64,000 nt of DNA from Oegoconia quadripuncta (taxonomy: Eukaryota > Arthropoda > Insecta > Lepidoptera > Autostichidae), in assembly GCA_949316235.1 (NCBI GenBank), contig OX438758.1:10325731-10389730 (forward strand). The letters run 5' to 3'. The translations under genes and the position numbers were made by a program. The notes beneath the pieces were generated by a model. The model was not told the DNA's origin. It worked only from the letters and a program-made list of their open reading frames with translations, and made no database searches. Positions 22,435 to 31,505 of the stretch are shown piece by piece. How positions within the stretch are numbered: position 1 is the stretch's first letter; each line of letters starts with the position of its first letter.

Positions 22435-22801
22435 TATATCTGATGAGTTTTACCGTAAAGAAAAAAATGGGGCATATTAGATAAGTGAAATAGAAGCTAT
22501 GGCATAGGTAGTTTAATTTTTTTTTCAAAAACGCACGTGCCTGTCCTAGATTGATATGTGATTCTTAGGGTCCCTGTCATGCGAAATTTATCTGGAGCTC
22601 ATATTTTCTCCTAGTTTTCTTTATTTATTTAATTTAATGATGTATTTATGAGGAATAGGTTAGAAACGCGACCGTGACATGACTCAATTAAGGGTTTATT
22701 CTAAGATAGTTTAGAAAAAAAAAATAAAGTACCTATGCCAATACCTTCTATTTCACTTACCTTATATGCCCTATTTTTTTCCTTACGCTAAAAAACTCAT
22801 C
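22435..22801. mobile_element. Long-TIR MITE (CCGGATGAG family), right tip lost
   Basis: The left end TATATCTGATGAGTTTTACC and the right arm ACCTATGCCAATACCTTCTA through CCTTACGCTAAAAAACTCAT are inverted. The last about 10 bp (CCGGTATATA) are replaced by a SINE fragment. Confidence 0.8.
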
Positions 22802-22802
22802 A

Positions 22803-22832
22803 TGAAAAACATCCATAACTCGGGAACACATG
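22803..22832 (-). repeat. SINE fragment, about 30 bp
   Basis: AACATCCATAACTCGGGAAC followed by ACATG matches the body of the tRNA-derived SINEs. It is cut off by the T-run of the LINE. Confidence 0.6.
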
Positions 22833-22914
22833 CTTTTTTTTTTTTTTTTTTTTTCCGAGGGGAAATACGTTTACGCATTCGACCCGCCGCTGTGGGGCAG
22901 CGACGGGGATATGT

Positions 22915-22922
22915 GGGACTCC
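22915..22922. repeat. 8-bp target duplication, left
   Basis: GGGACTCC, identical to 23802-23809 and present once in the uninterrupted LINE copy at about 12620. Confidence 0.85.
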
Positions 22923-23801
22923 CATGGACTTATTATTTAAACAGGACTGAGTACTCGCCGCTGAAAAACGAGCCGAGCAGGATGTGTAACGTAGAGGCCG
23001 TTTGTCTCTGTCTAACAGGGTGACCACAATATATTTGTTACTTGGGACAAATGTTGTAATAAAATATTTGTCAAAAAACTTTGGCGTTTTGACATTAGCC
23101 GGCGTGAGCCATTTATTTCGCATTTCTTCATTTTTTGGGAAACTGCAATAATAGTACAACAGTCAGGACCCTAATCAATCACACATATTTCACATATTTC
23201 GACTCATTTCAAGAATTCATGGGCATCCTACTTCTTTGATTTACAAAAATATTATTTTTAGCTTACCTGTGGAAAGATATGTTGCAACCACCATAGGATT
23301 CACTTGGGCAAGTATAAACGCAACACTTTTTCACCATTTTACTCCTTTTACTTGTTATAATATAACAAATACTTTAAAAAACTTTTAATGCAAAGAAAAT
23401 TCAAAATCACACCGAACCGCCATGACATGACATGCTTTTCAGGGTTACCATAAAAATAACAAAATCGAAATAAAAATGTATGTTTTCTGTTTGATTTAAG
23501 AATATATGAAAAGAAATTAATGCGAATGTTATTTGTTTATTTATAATTGTTAAAATAACATAAAAATATAAGTGTTTCAATGGAATTTTTGAGTAGCCAA
23601 AACTGTTGATCATAATCATTTTTTTTGCTGGCAAGATGTAAGAACGAGACACACGGCCTCCGTTATTTCTATCTCTCTCGGCTCGGATTTGCCTTTGTGT
23701 ATGGTGCATCCAATTTAATACCTTATTGCGTTGACATAGTGATCATTTTCCGAAATGATTCTTTTGATAGTTATCAGTCCTGTTTAAATAATAAGTCCAT
23801 G
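22923..23801. mobile_element. 879-bp DNA transposon with perfect 28-bp TIRs, non-autonomous
   Basis: The left end starts CATGGACTTATTATTTAAAC (22923-22950) and is the exact reverse complement of 23774-23801. GGGACTCC flanks both sides. Subterminal regions are also inverted: CGAGCCGAGCAGG with GAGGCCGTTTGTCTCTGT on the left, and the inverse CACACGGCCTCCGTTATTTC with CTCTCGGCTCGG on the right. Eight-base duplications are made by P and hAT superfamily elements; a CA start fits both. No transposase domain is visible, and the ORFs of 70-119 codons across it look random. Confidence 0.9.
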
Positions 23802-23809
23802 GGGACTCC
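23802..23809. repeat. 8-bp target duplication, right
   Basis: GGGACTCC, identical to 22915-22922. Confidence 0.85.
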
Positions 23810-24149
23810 CCGCTCCAATGACAGGTGCGGGACTACCCACTAAAACCCCCCGGCGACCTTCCTCGGCAGTAAGGAGGACCTGGGAACGCATAAGCGGCTC
23901 CAGGTCGTCCCCCACCCCGCCTCCCCTCACAAGGGGAGGCCCGTTCCCGGAGGGCGGCTAGCGCGCCCTCCGCGGGAGCACTGTCGAGCCCCACACCGCG
24001 ATCAGCGAGCGGTATGAGGCGCGACAGGGCCCGATGCGACGACACCCCCACGGTCGCTCCGGGGGGTGTCATCCTCTCCCGGGTCGCGTCCGGCGGCTAC
24101 ATCGCCCCGAGATGTAGCCGCCCGCGACCCCGGGCGACGTGCAGGGGGG

Positions 24150-25440
24150 CTAGCGAGCGTTGCCGCCCCCCCGGCGTCGCCTCCTGCGAGCGGGATCGGC
24201 CCTCTCCCGATCGCGCTCTGCGGCCTCCTTCTGGAGCATGACTGCCTCGCAGAAGGAGGCCGCTGCCCTCCAACCCTCCTCGCTCGCCAGCATAGCCGCG
24301 ACTAATGCTGGCGGGGACAGATCTCGTCCGATCCGGTCGACCAGGTCTCGACGCTCGGACTGCCACGCCGGGCAGTCCTCCAGCGTGTGCTGGGCGGAGT
24401 CCTGGTCGGACGCGCAGTGGTGGCATCGTGCCGTCTCCTCCCGTCCGATTCGACTCAGATACGCACCCGTGCCCGGTGAGTATCTGAGTCAACCTGTAGG
24501 TGACGCAGCCTTTCCTCCCCATCCATGCTTCGAAGTTCGGCAGAACGGCTCCGACGGCGCGTTGGCGGGCGCAGCCTTGTAGCACAAGGCGCTCCCGCCA
24601 GAGCGTCAGCGCAGGTCGGTGTGCGTTCTGCCGTAGCATTTCGAGCTCTCGGTCCGGCGCGACCCCCTCGGCGTCCCGTCCGACAGAACGGATGCGGTCG
24701 TAAACCGCCGCGTCCATGTCGGCCAGGATGTCGAAGGGTGGAGCCCGCGCTAGGACCGTCGCCGCCTCGAACGAAATCGTCCGGTAGCCTCGTACGATCC
24801 GGATGGCCATCAGCCGCTGCAGGCTCCCGAGGAGAGCTCTGCAGCGGGAGGACCCCGCCAGGTCGCTGGACCAGACGGGGGCCCCGTAGAGGGCCATGGA
24901 TCGCACGACGCCACCGTAGAGGCGGCGAACTTCCTCCCGTGGTCCCCTGAGATTAGGTAGCAGGCGGTGCAACGCGTCCGCTACCTTCCGCACTCGGGGG
25001 ACCAGGCGCTCGAAATGCTCTTCAAAGCCCCATCGGCTGTCCAGGGTGAGGCCCAGGTACTTGATGCACCGCCCCACCTGGACTTCAGCGTCACCTACCC
25101 GGAGTGGCGAGCTGGGTGGTTGCCGGCCTCGTCGGAGGCCGTGGAACCATAGCGCCTCGGTCTTGTGAGGCGCTACCTCCAGGCCCAGCTCGCGTACCTT
25201 CCCGACGACACATGCCACGCCAAGTTCGGCGAGCCGAAGCACCTCCTCGAAGTCGGTCCCCTCGGCCAACACCAGTGTGTCGTCTGCGTAGCAGACGACA
25301 GACAGGCCGGCGGGGAGACTGATGCGAAGGACCGCATCGTATGCGAGGTTCCACAACAGGGGCCCTAAAACGGACCCCTGTGGAACCCCGCAACAGACAT
25401 CCCTCCGTGTTTCCACCCCGTTCCGACCAATAAACCAATA
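24150..25440 (-). pseudogene. R1-type LINE ORF2 remnant (reverse transcriptase, C-terminal CCHC)
   Basis: The first part (about 25440 to 24465, - strand) encodes the RT from just before GVPQGSVLGPLLWNLAYDAV (about 25395) through the catalytic CYADDTLVLA (about 25265-25292). The connection domain follows, ending FEAWMGRKGCVTYRLTQILT. Near 24462 the frame shifts. The other frame resumes with YLSRIGREETARCHHCASDQ and a zinc knuckle of form CX2CX8HX4C ending HTLEDC, then runs to a TAG at 24150-24152. Comparison with the usual element suggests about 8 nt were lost at the shift. The RT fingers, endonuclease and ORF1 are missing. It cannot be functional. Confidence 0.88.
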
Positions 25441-26192
25441 ATACTCAATAATAAACAAAACAATAATAGGCTTACCAACCATTTTTAAATCTGACAATAG
25501 CATTGACTTAATATATCTAATTAAGATGCACAATTACTTATAGGTAAACATAGCTTACATTTCGAATAAACAAACGTTAACATAATACCCACTCGTAATT
25601 ATAACAATGTCCTTTACATAAAAGAAAGGATGCACTATTTTAGAAGAAAAGGGAAAAATGAATCATGATTAACATTGATTACAGTATTGATTACATAAGA
25701 TCATCGCGTATACAAGTTTTGCTAGTATTTAATACCTACATATGGGTAAGTACTATAGCGAAATAAATTTAGCTATATAGATTTAATAGTAACACTAATT
25801 TTCTAAGTTATAATTAAATTAACATTTAACTGACACACAACGTCTCTTGACGTCATAACAATCAAACTTCTGTTGTGTTTGATGCTGCATAGGCTTGAAC
25901 AGGACATAAGATATTTTTTATCAATAAAGTAGTTCCCGCTAGATAACCTAATTAATAATAATAATAATCATTTATTCATTACTCAAGTTTACAATGCATT
26001 GTAAGTTAATTTTAAAGACTATAGTTATGGATTTGAAGTCACATCACACAGTCAAGTATACATAATAGACCCCAGACTTTTTTTTTTCTTTTTATGCACT
26101 CCGAAACCAGTTTTAAACTGTATTATCAGAGTCAGTGTTTTCTCAGGCATTATTGATATTATCAGCAGATAGAGGATAAATTTTACAAATAT
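25441..26192. other. AT-rich stretch, no gene
   Basis: AT-rich sequence 5' of the truncated LINE. An ATAATAATAATAAT run lies at about 25955. No target duplication matching the poly(A) end of the LINE was found here. Confidence 0.4.
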
Positions 26193-26608
26193 TAGGTCCT
26201 TACCTATGAAATTGGCGTTTTGTATAAAGAATTTCATTAAGACTGTTTTCTCCATACAAACATTTTTGATTTTTTTTTTTTGGGAACGGCAAATCCAAAT
26301 TTAGCTAAACTTTGTGTGTATTATCGGATAACATTAAGTTAAGTATATGCAGCGTTAATTTTTAAAAGTAACCGCTTTATAAAAGTTTCAGCGAATCTAA
26401 GAAATGATTATGGGAAGCATATGAAAGGAGCTCTGCTCAATTTTTTTTTATTTATCCCAGAAATTAAAAAAATATTTCATGTGAAACCTTGAAATAATAT
26501 TCCATTTTCCAAAGAAAAAACAAATTTGGATATAGCTTTGAAAATCGCAGGAATTGGTACATATGATTAACGAAGAAAAAAAACTCCAATTTCATAGGTA
26601 AAGACCCA
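26193..26608. mobile_element. MITE with 21-bp TIRs (one mismatch)
   Basis: The left end GGTCCTTACCTATGAAATTG (26195-26215) matches the inverse of 26586-26606, CCAATTTCATAGGTAAAGAC, with one difference. The inside is AT-rich without an ORF. About 412 bp. Confidence 0.8.
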
Positions 26609-27644
26609 AAGTAACGGTATGGAGACTCTAAGGTAAGTATAACCCACTAAATGTGATTAATGAGGTTAAGAATTGTGAGTGAGAGTGTATAACGATGTAT
26701 GTGAATAATATAATATGAGGATAACAGTATACTTCATACATAAGCACTAGATTAAAATATTGTAGGTATGCCTACTACGGATAAACTATTTGCTATAGAA
26801 GCACTGCAGGCAGCCATTATTACACTTGTAAATCCGCAGCGTTGCATGATCAAACTCTGCTCCCTGTTTGAACTTAGGTATACTTTTTTTCTGTATGATT
26901 TGTCGTTGCAATGAACTTATTTATTTCTTTTTTTAAATCTTACCTACTTTGATTTTGGCATAATACTCATAGGTAAATACCTATACACCTATTTATTTCC
27001 AATATACAAGTTTACATGCCGCGGCCAGCACCTCCTTTTTCGACGCATTGACGGTTTCTCTCTGTACATGTAATCCCCATTTCTCCCGAACTCCACCTGG
27101 AGGAAACACGATCCTGGAGTCACCAGTAAAGAGTGGTCGGAGATATCCCAAACATTGAAAGTTTAATGCTGGAAACAACATCCACGGCTCGCCTTTAGAA
27201 ATGTCCAGAAATGCACACGTGACATTAGACAATTATTGAATTTATTATTATTAAATTTATAAATGTTTTGTGGAGGAAAGTCTCATAGTCACCTTCGGGA
27301 AGAGATGGGTTGGTTCTATTCTTTTGATTATTAATTTGTTAGGTATTGTTGCGGTCAACCTTTATTACAGTTATGTATAAATAAATCTACCTACATACAC
27401 CTACCGACTACCTACCTATTTAGACTCCATAAAGGAAGATTCAATTTAATTTTCCATTGTACTTAATACCATGTTACGTCAATTTGCCCCATTACGTAGG
27501 TTATTTATTAAATTGAAACTCAATAATATCCCTATCGATGCACAGCCCGGACCACTCGAGGGAAGCGAGTGGAGGCAGCGCCTAGGGTTACCACACGTCA
27601 GGATTTATTCTAATTCCAGATTGTTAGGCCCCGGTTCGGTCAGA
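26609..27644. other. Non-coding stretch
   Basis: The - strand ORF at 26993-27232 has no recognisable domain. The piece GTGGTCGGAGATATCCCAAA (about 27140) has a near match at about 29502 (GTGGTCAGAGATATCCCAAG), so both belong to a dispersed repeat of unknown type. Confidence 0.4.
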
Positions 27645-27815
27645 CTTTGAAACTAAATATAGATAAATCAAAGTCAAAAATGCTTTTTGTAGGTACACAG
27701 AGTACACTTAGAGTAGTCAGATTTTACATTTTTTAAGCTACTGTTTGTTCAAAAGGCAATTTTCTCCTGAGAAGAACAAGCAAGAAACTCGAAGGGTGAC
27801 TCTTTTAAAAAAAGA
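27645..27815 (-). mobile_element. LINE 3' UTR fragment, reverse
   Basis: AAATCAAAGTCAAAAATGCT, then AGAAGAACAAGCAAGAAACT, then AGGGTGACTCTTTTAA is the complement of the 3' end at 3440-3612. Confidence 0.6.
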
Positions 27816-27944
27816 AATCGAATTTTAAACATCGTTTCAAAAACATATAGCTTTTTATTTACGTAGTTTACGTTACATCTGGCTTCAGAACTTTTTTGGG
27901 AAAAATAGGCTTAATTTTTATTAGTTTTGCATTGATAACCCTAT

Positions 27945-28035
27945 GTGAGCCGCCCTGCCCGGTGCGTCGCGCGCGACCCGTATTCGTCCTAGATGCGTTG
28001 TCATGACAACGTTGATGCCGCTCGCTACCCCTTTT
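27945..28035. promoter_or_regulatory. CpG-rich patch with a palindromic X-box-like site
   Basis: About 90 bp with many CG dinucleotides (GGTGCGTCGCGCGCGACCCG) in AT-rich surroundings. It contains GTTGTCATGACAAC at 27997-28010, a perfect 14-bp palindrome of the form bound by RFX factors (GTTRCCATGGYAAC-like). It lies about 3.2 kb upstream of the first TRMT9B coding exon on the same side as its promoter. A role as promoter or enhancer is inference only. Confidence 0.35.
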
Positions 28036-28047
28036 ATTTAGCATTCG

Positions 28048-28440
28048 ATTACCTACCTCCTAAGTAACCATATTATGGAGTAGGTTACTAGAGTAAGTAC
28101 CTACTTGCTCCTTGGCCGGCTGGCCTATGACATTTATGAGATAGGTGCCTAAGTACCTACCTCGTTTAGAGAACGTTTGATGTTTGTATATAAAAGTTAT
28201 TTAAACCATATATGCTTATATCATGTTACTATGAATGTACATACGCCACATTACTTATATTACCTACCTTCTAAGTAACCATATTATGGAGTATGTTACT
28301 AGAGTAAGTACCTACCTACTTGCTCCTTCGCCGGCTGGCCTATGACATTTATAAGATAGGTACCTAAGTACCTCGTTTAGAGCACGTTTGATGCTTGTAT
28401 ATAAAAGCTATTTAATGCTTATATAATATAACTATGTAGG
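28048..28440 (+). repeat. Tandem duplication, two units of about 211 bp
   Basis: TAAGTAACCATATTATGGAG recurs about 211 bases later. GCCGGCTGGCCTATGACATT, AACGTTTGATGTTTGTATAT and TATTTAA follow in both units. Units differ at scattered positions and by small ACCT-type length changes. Confidence 0.85.
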
Positions 28441-28724
28441 TTCTAGGTTCATACGACCCAAGTAACAAAATTATCATAAATTCAATAAATTTCTTCTTGC
28501 AATATTTGGTAATAAATGATCGTAGTTATCTTGCAAAGAATTACCCCTGTTGAGACTTGAATACTTAAAACAGGCACTAGACTAATCGGCTGATATTATA
28601 CCAAAACCACAAAATCATCGCAATATTGCGATTCCAAATATACAGAAGAAAAAACCAAACAAGACCACCGTGTTCGGCATGAAATTAAATTCACCCGCAT
28701 ATCAGCAAAACTGGCGAGAGAACT

Positions 28725-29060
28725 AAGGTCCGTATTAATAAACCATTCTCAAGATTGAGAACAGTCTTGTGGCCGGTCTCAAGTAAACGTGTTGATTAAT
28801 AAACCTAACTTGAGACCTGAAAAGCACGTGCATACTCAAGCAGTTCACATTTGAGAGGTGCGCGTATTAATAAACGAAACTCAAGACTATCATTCATTCG
28901 CCGCTGAGGCGTATACTTGAGAAGTGATCTCAGCTGAGTAGACCTCAAGATTGATTTATAAATTAGCATGGAGCTTGAGATAGCGTCAACTGCTTAAAAC
29001 GCATCACGGTTGATACGGCCTCAATACTTGTATTCAGATTGATTTATTAATACGGGCCTA
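28725..29060. mobile_element. MITE with GGCCCGTATTAATAAA ends, expanded copy
   Basis: The ends AAGGTCCGTATTAATAAACC and TTTATTAATACGGGCCTAA are inverted. Inside, the motif (G)TATTAATAAAC or GATTAATAAAC recurs at about 28793 and 28866, each followed by ACTTGAGA/CTCAAGAC-type sequence. The copy therefore looks like several short units joined. A shorter copy is at 48568-48700. Confidence 0.75.
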
Positions 29061-31222
29061 AATCTCGCTTCCCTGATGGGTGTCGCGGCTTCTGGTTTGG
29101 CCAAGCAAGACTGTCGAAGGTAACCTCTGTAGCTCATTGTTACACACAGGCAGGATGGTATCCTGGCCCATAACTAGGCCCAAAAAGGTAGATAAAAAAC
29201 CTTCTCATTCAACATTCTTCGTAGTGATAAACAACAAATAAAATAGCGATATTAAAATCACAAGATATTCCATTGTGATAGAGAAAAACCGGTTCAAATC
29301 TAGCACGACGAAGGTGCCATATAGTAATCAATTTAAATTAAATCTAAAATATTGAAATATTTGTGTTATGCTCAACTAAATTGCTTCAGATTTTTCACTT
29401 TATAAACTTCGTAGATAATATAAAGATATTTCTGTGATTAGTCAAAAACTAAACTATTATATATGCATACACAAAGTCAAAACCTTTAACCCAAGTGGGG
29501 TGGTCAGAGATATCCCAAGCGTTTGTGTATTCCACGGTTCACTTTTCAAATATTCAGAAATACACGAAAGGCCTTTAAAACGCGCAAGTCTACAGATGTT
29601 TTTTGGTAGAAGGCATAAAAGTAAAGATAGACATCGTGTGAACAAAGCCCTTTCATCACTATTATAGATATCCCAATCGACCGTGTTGCTTTACTTATAA
29701 ATGACCAATCCCATTTTCAATAATAATAGTTATTTTACAATTCTTTGAACTAAGATGGAAGTTCTCATTCCGAGGGAAGTCGGTCAGTTTATCCTTTCGA
29801 TATCCAATGTCAAGTTAAGATTTTCCATTCGAATGTACAATCTCTCCAGACCAAGTTCTTGTCTGTCCGATATTGAATCGAAAACGTGACAGACTGACGG
29901 ACAGACAGACACCGAAAGATCATAAGGGGTTGTTTTGTACCTTTTTGTTTCGGGACCCTAAAAATAGCGATTGGAAAGTAGAATCGACTGAAGTCAAGCG
30001 TAACAAAGACACTTAATACTTATAGCGCTGTGCTAAGGCTTTAAATCAAGTGCAATGCTTGAACTGCCTTATCTATCTATAGGTATGTATACATGAAACT
30101 ATTAAAGAAATAGCTCGCTGGAGAATCTCGGTCGCAACTTGAATGGAACAAAAAGTTTCAAAAGTTCAATTTCAGAGTACACGGAAACGGTGTAGTCACG
30201 TCTGTGAAGTGCCCGGATTTATGGGTTTGGGGATGCAAGAATTCTACTCCGCTCTTTGTCGTTCGCAAATCGTTATTTAACTATTCTTTTCGTACATTTA
30301 CATTTACAGGAGAACCGATGTTTTAAATCTGAATTTATTATTTAAACTTTTGTAAAAGATGACTTCATAAAACACAAAGTTAAAATAAAAAAAAAAATTG
30401 ACCTAAACACGCCCTTTACTCTGCATAACTATAAAAGGTAGAAAACAAAATTAAACAATTAATTTGATATTATAATAACTATTGTTTAAAAAATATGTTG
30501 TTTAGGATTAAAAACTAGGCATTTTCTGAAAAGAATTAATGCCCTGACTATATTCTAATTAAATAAACTGCAAATCGGAAAACTCTACTTGCAACTCTTT
30601 TAGTTTTAGTCACTGGACTTGTTATTATTACTTACTAATATTAAACGATTGTGATAATTTGGGGTCATCCGTAACTACCTATTGACTGACTGATAAATGC
30701 ACAAACTATATTAAATAAGTGATATTTGTATGAATGTTTTAAGTTTGAATACATTATGTATAATTTGGCCAGGTCCCTTTGTATGCGTAGTCCCATTATT
30801 TTAGGTATTTTAAAATATTATTCAAATAAGAAGAAAATTGTAAAGCAAAAACAAGAAATATAATTTTTACCATCAAAAAAGCATTTGACAGCGAGATAGC
30901 TGTATGACGGAGTACCTATCTATTCTATTTTACAGAGTTAATAACTATATTAGAGTACCTACTGAAGTATCTGTGACCCTTTTGGTGTTGCGGGTGTCCA
31001 TGGGCGGCGGTGATTGCTTTCCATCAGGTGAACCGCATGCTCGTTTGCCGCCCTCTCATATAAAAAAAAAAGTATCTAATTCTGAAGAGTAACTATACAA
31101 CTCTTTATTTTACGTAGGTTTTGACTATACTCAAATTGTACGTACTTTTTACTTTCCAACAAGTACAACCAAATGTACGAGAATATAATAGCACTCTAAC
31201 AGCCCTTTCATTTTCCCTTCCA
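29061..31222. other. Upstream region of TRMT9B, no exon identified
   Basis: AT-rich. The region 29860-29960 (ACAGACTGACGGACAGACAG, then TTTCGGGACCCTAAAAATAG) is a dispersed repeat. A 5' non-coding exon of TRMT9B must lie here or further upstream, because 31200-31222 reads as a splice acceptor, but I cannot place it. Confidence 0.4.
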
Positions 31223-31505
31223 GCGCAGTGCAATGGCGGTGCGGTGATGGCGGATGGGGTCGCGTGCGCAGGAGGCGCGGCGGCGGCAGCGGACACGGAG
31301 GCGGGCGCGGAAGCGGGCGCGGACGCGGGCGAGTGCGCGGGCGCGGGCGAGTGCGCCGCGCGCGGTGCTGCGCTCGAGCGCGCGTACGTGCACGATGTGT
31401 ACGACCAAGCGGGAGACGCAGGAGACGAGGCACCGTGCGCGCCCGCGCCCGCCGTTCGTGCCTTCCTCGCTGACTTAGAACCTGGCAGCCTTGTTTGCGA
31501 TGTCG
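31223..31505 (+). CDS. Trmt9b: TRMT9B coding exon 1 with 5' leader
   Basis: Acceptor CATTTTCCCTTCCAG ends at 31222; donor GTTAGT starts at 31506 after a split Gly codon. The coding part is very GC-rich and encodes a low-complexity Ala/Gly/Glu tract (residues 9-41), then LERAYVHDVYDQ, then VRAFLADLEPGSLVCDVG. Where relatives have an Ala-rich-to-aromatic YFS/WP loop, this exon has GDAGDEAPCAPAPAV at the same length. The long - strand ORF across this exon is a GC-composition shadow. Confidence 0.85.
31233..31247 (+). promoter_or_regulatory. Upstream ORF overlapping the TRMT9B start codon
   Basis: ATG at 31233 opens a four-codon frame, MAVR, whose TGA (31245-31247) shares its last base with the main ATG (31247-31249), giving TGATG. 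Both ATGs have G at -3 and G at +4, so both could initiate. If 31223 is the exon start, every mRNA using this exon carries the upstream ORF 10 nt from the splice junction. Confidence 0.6.

Larger units (their letters stand above)
22834..25440 (-). mobile_element. R1-type LINE, 5'-truncated, split by a DNA transposon
   Basis: Reading on the - strand: RT palm and C-terminal domain, zinc knuckle, GC-rich 3' UTR, then poly(A) (a T21 run at 22834-22854). The 3' UTR is interrupted at 22923-23801 by a TIR element (own entry). The 5' boundary is near 25440, where GC-rich coding sequence gives way to AT-rich DNA. GC content is far above the neighbourhood. A second, much shorter copy is at 12540-12926. 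R1-clade assignment rests on the GVPQGSVLGPLLWN and CYADDTLVLA motifs and the C-terminal CCHC; SART/TRAS-type R1 elements are common in Lepidoptera. Confidence 0.88.

Noticed and set aside
22766..23843. ORFs of 72-119 codons in the 879-bp transposon as transposase
   Set aside because: They cross TIRs and the T-run of the LINE, lie on both strands and have no transposase signature.
24160..25368. Several + strand ORFs of 60-141 codons across the R1-type LINE
   Set aside because: The - strand encodes reverse transcriptase and a zinc knuckle. The + strand frames are low-complexity shadows caused by high GC.
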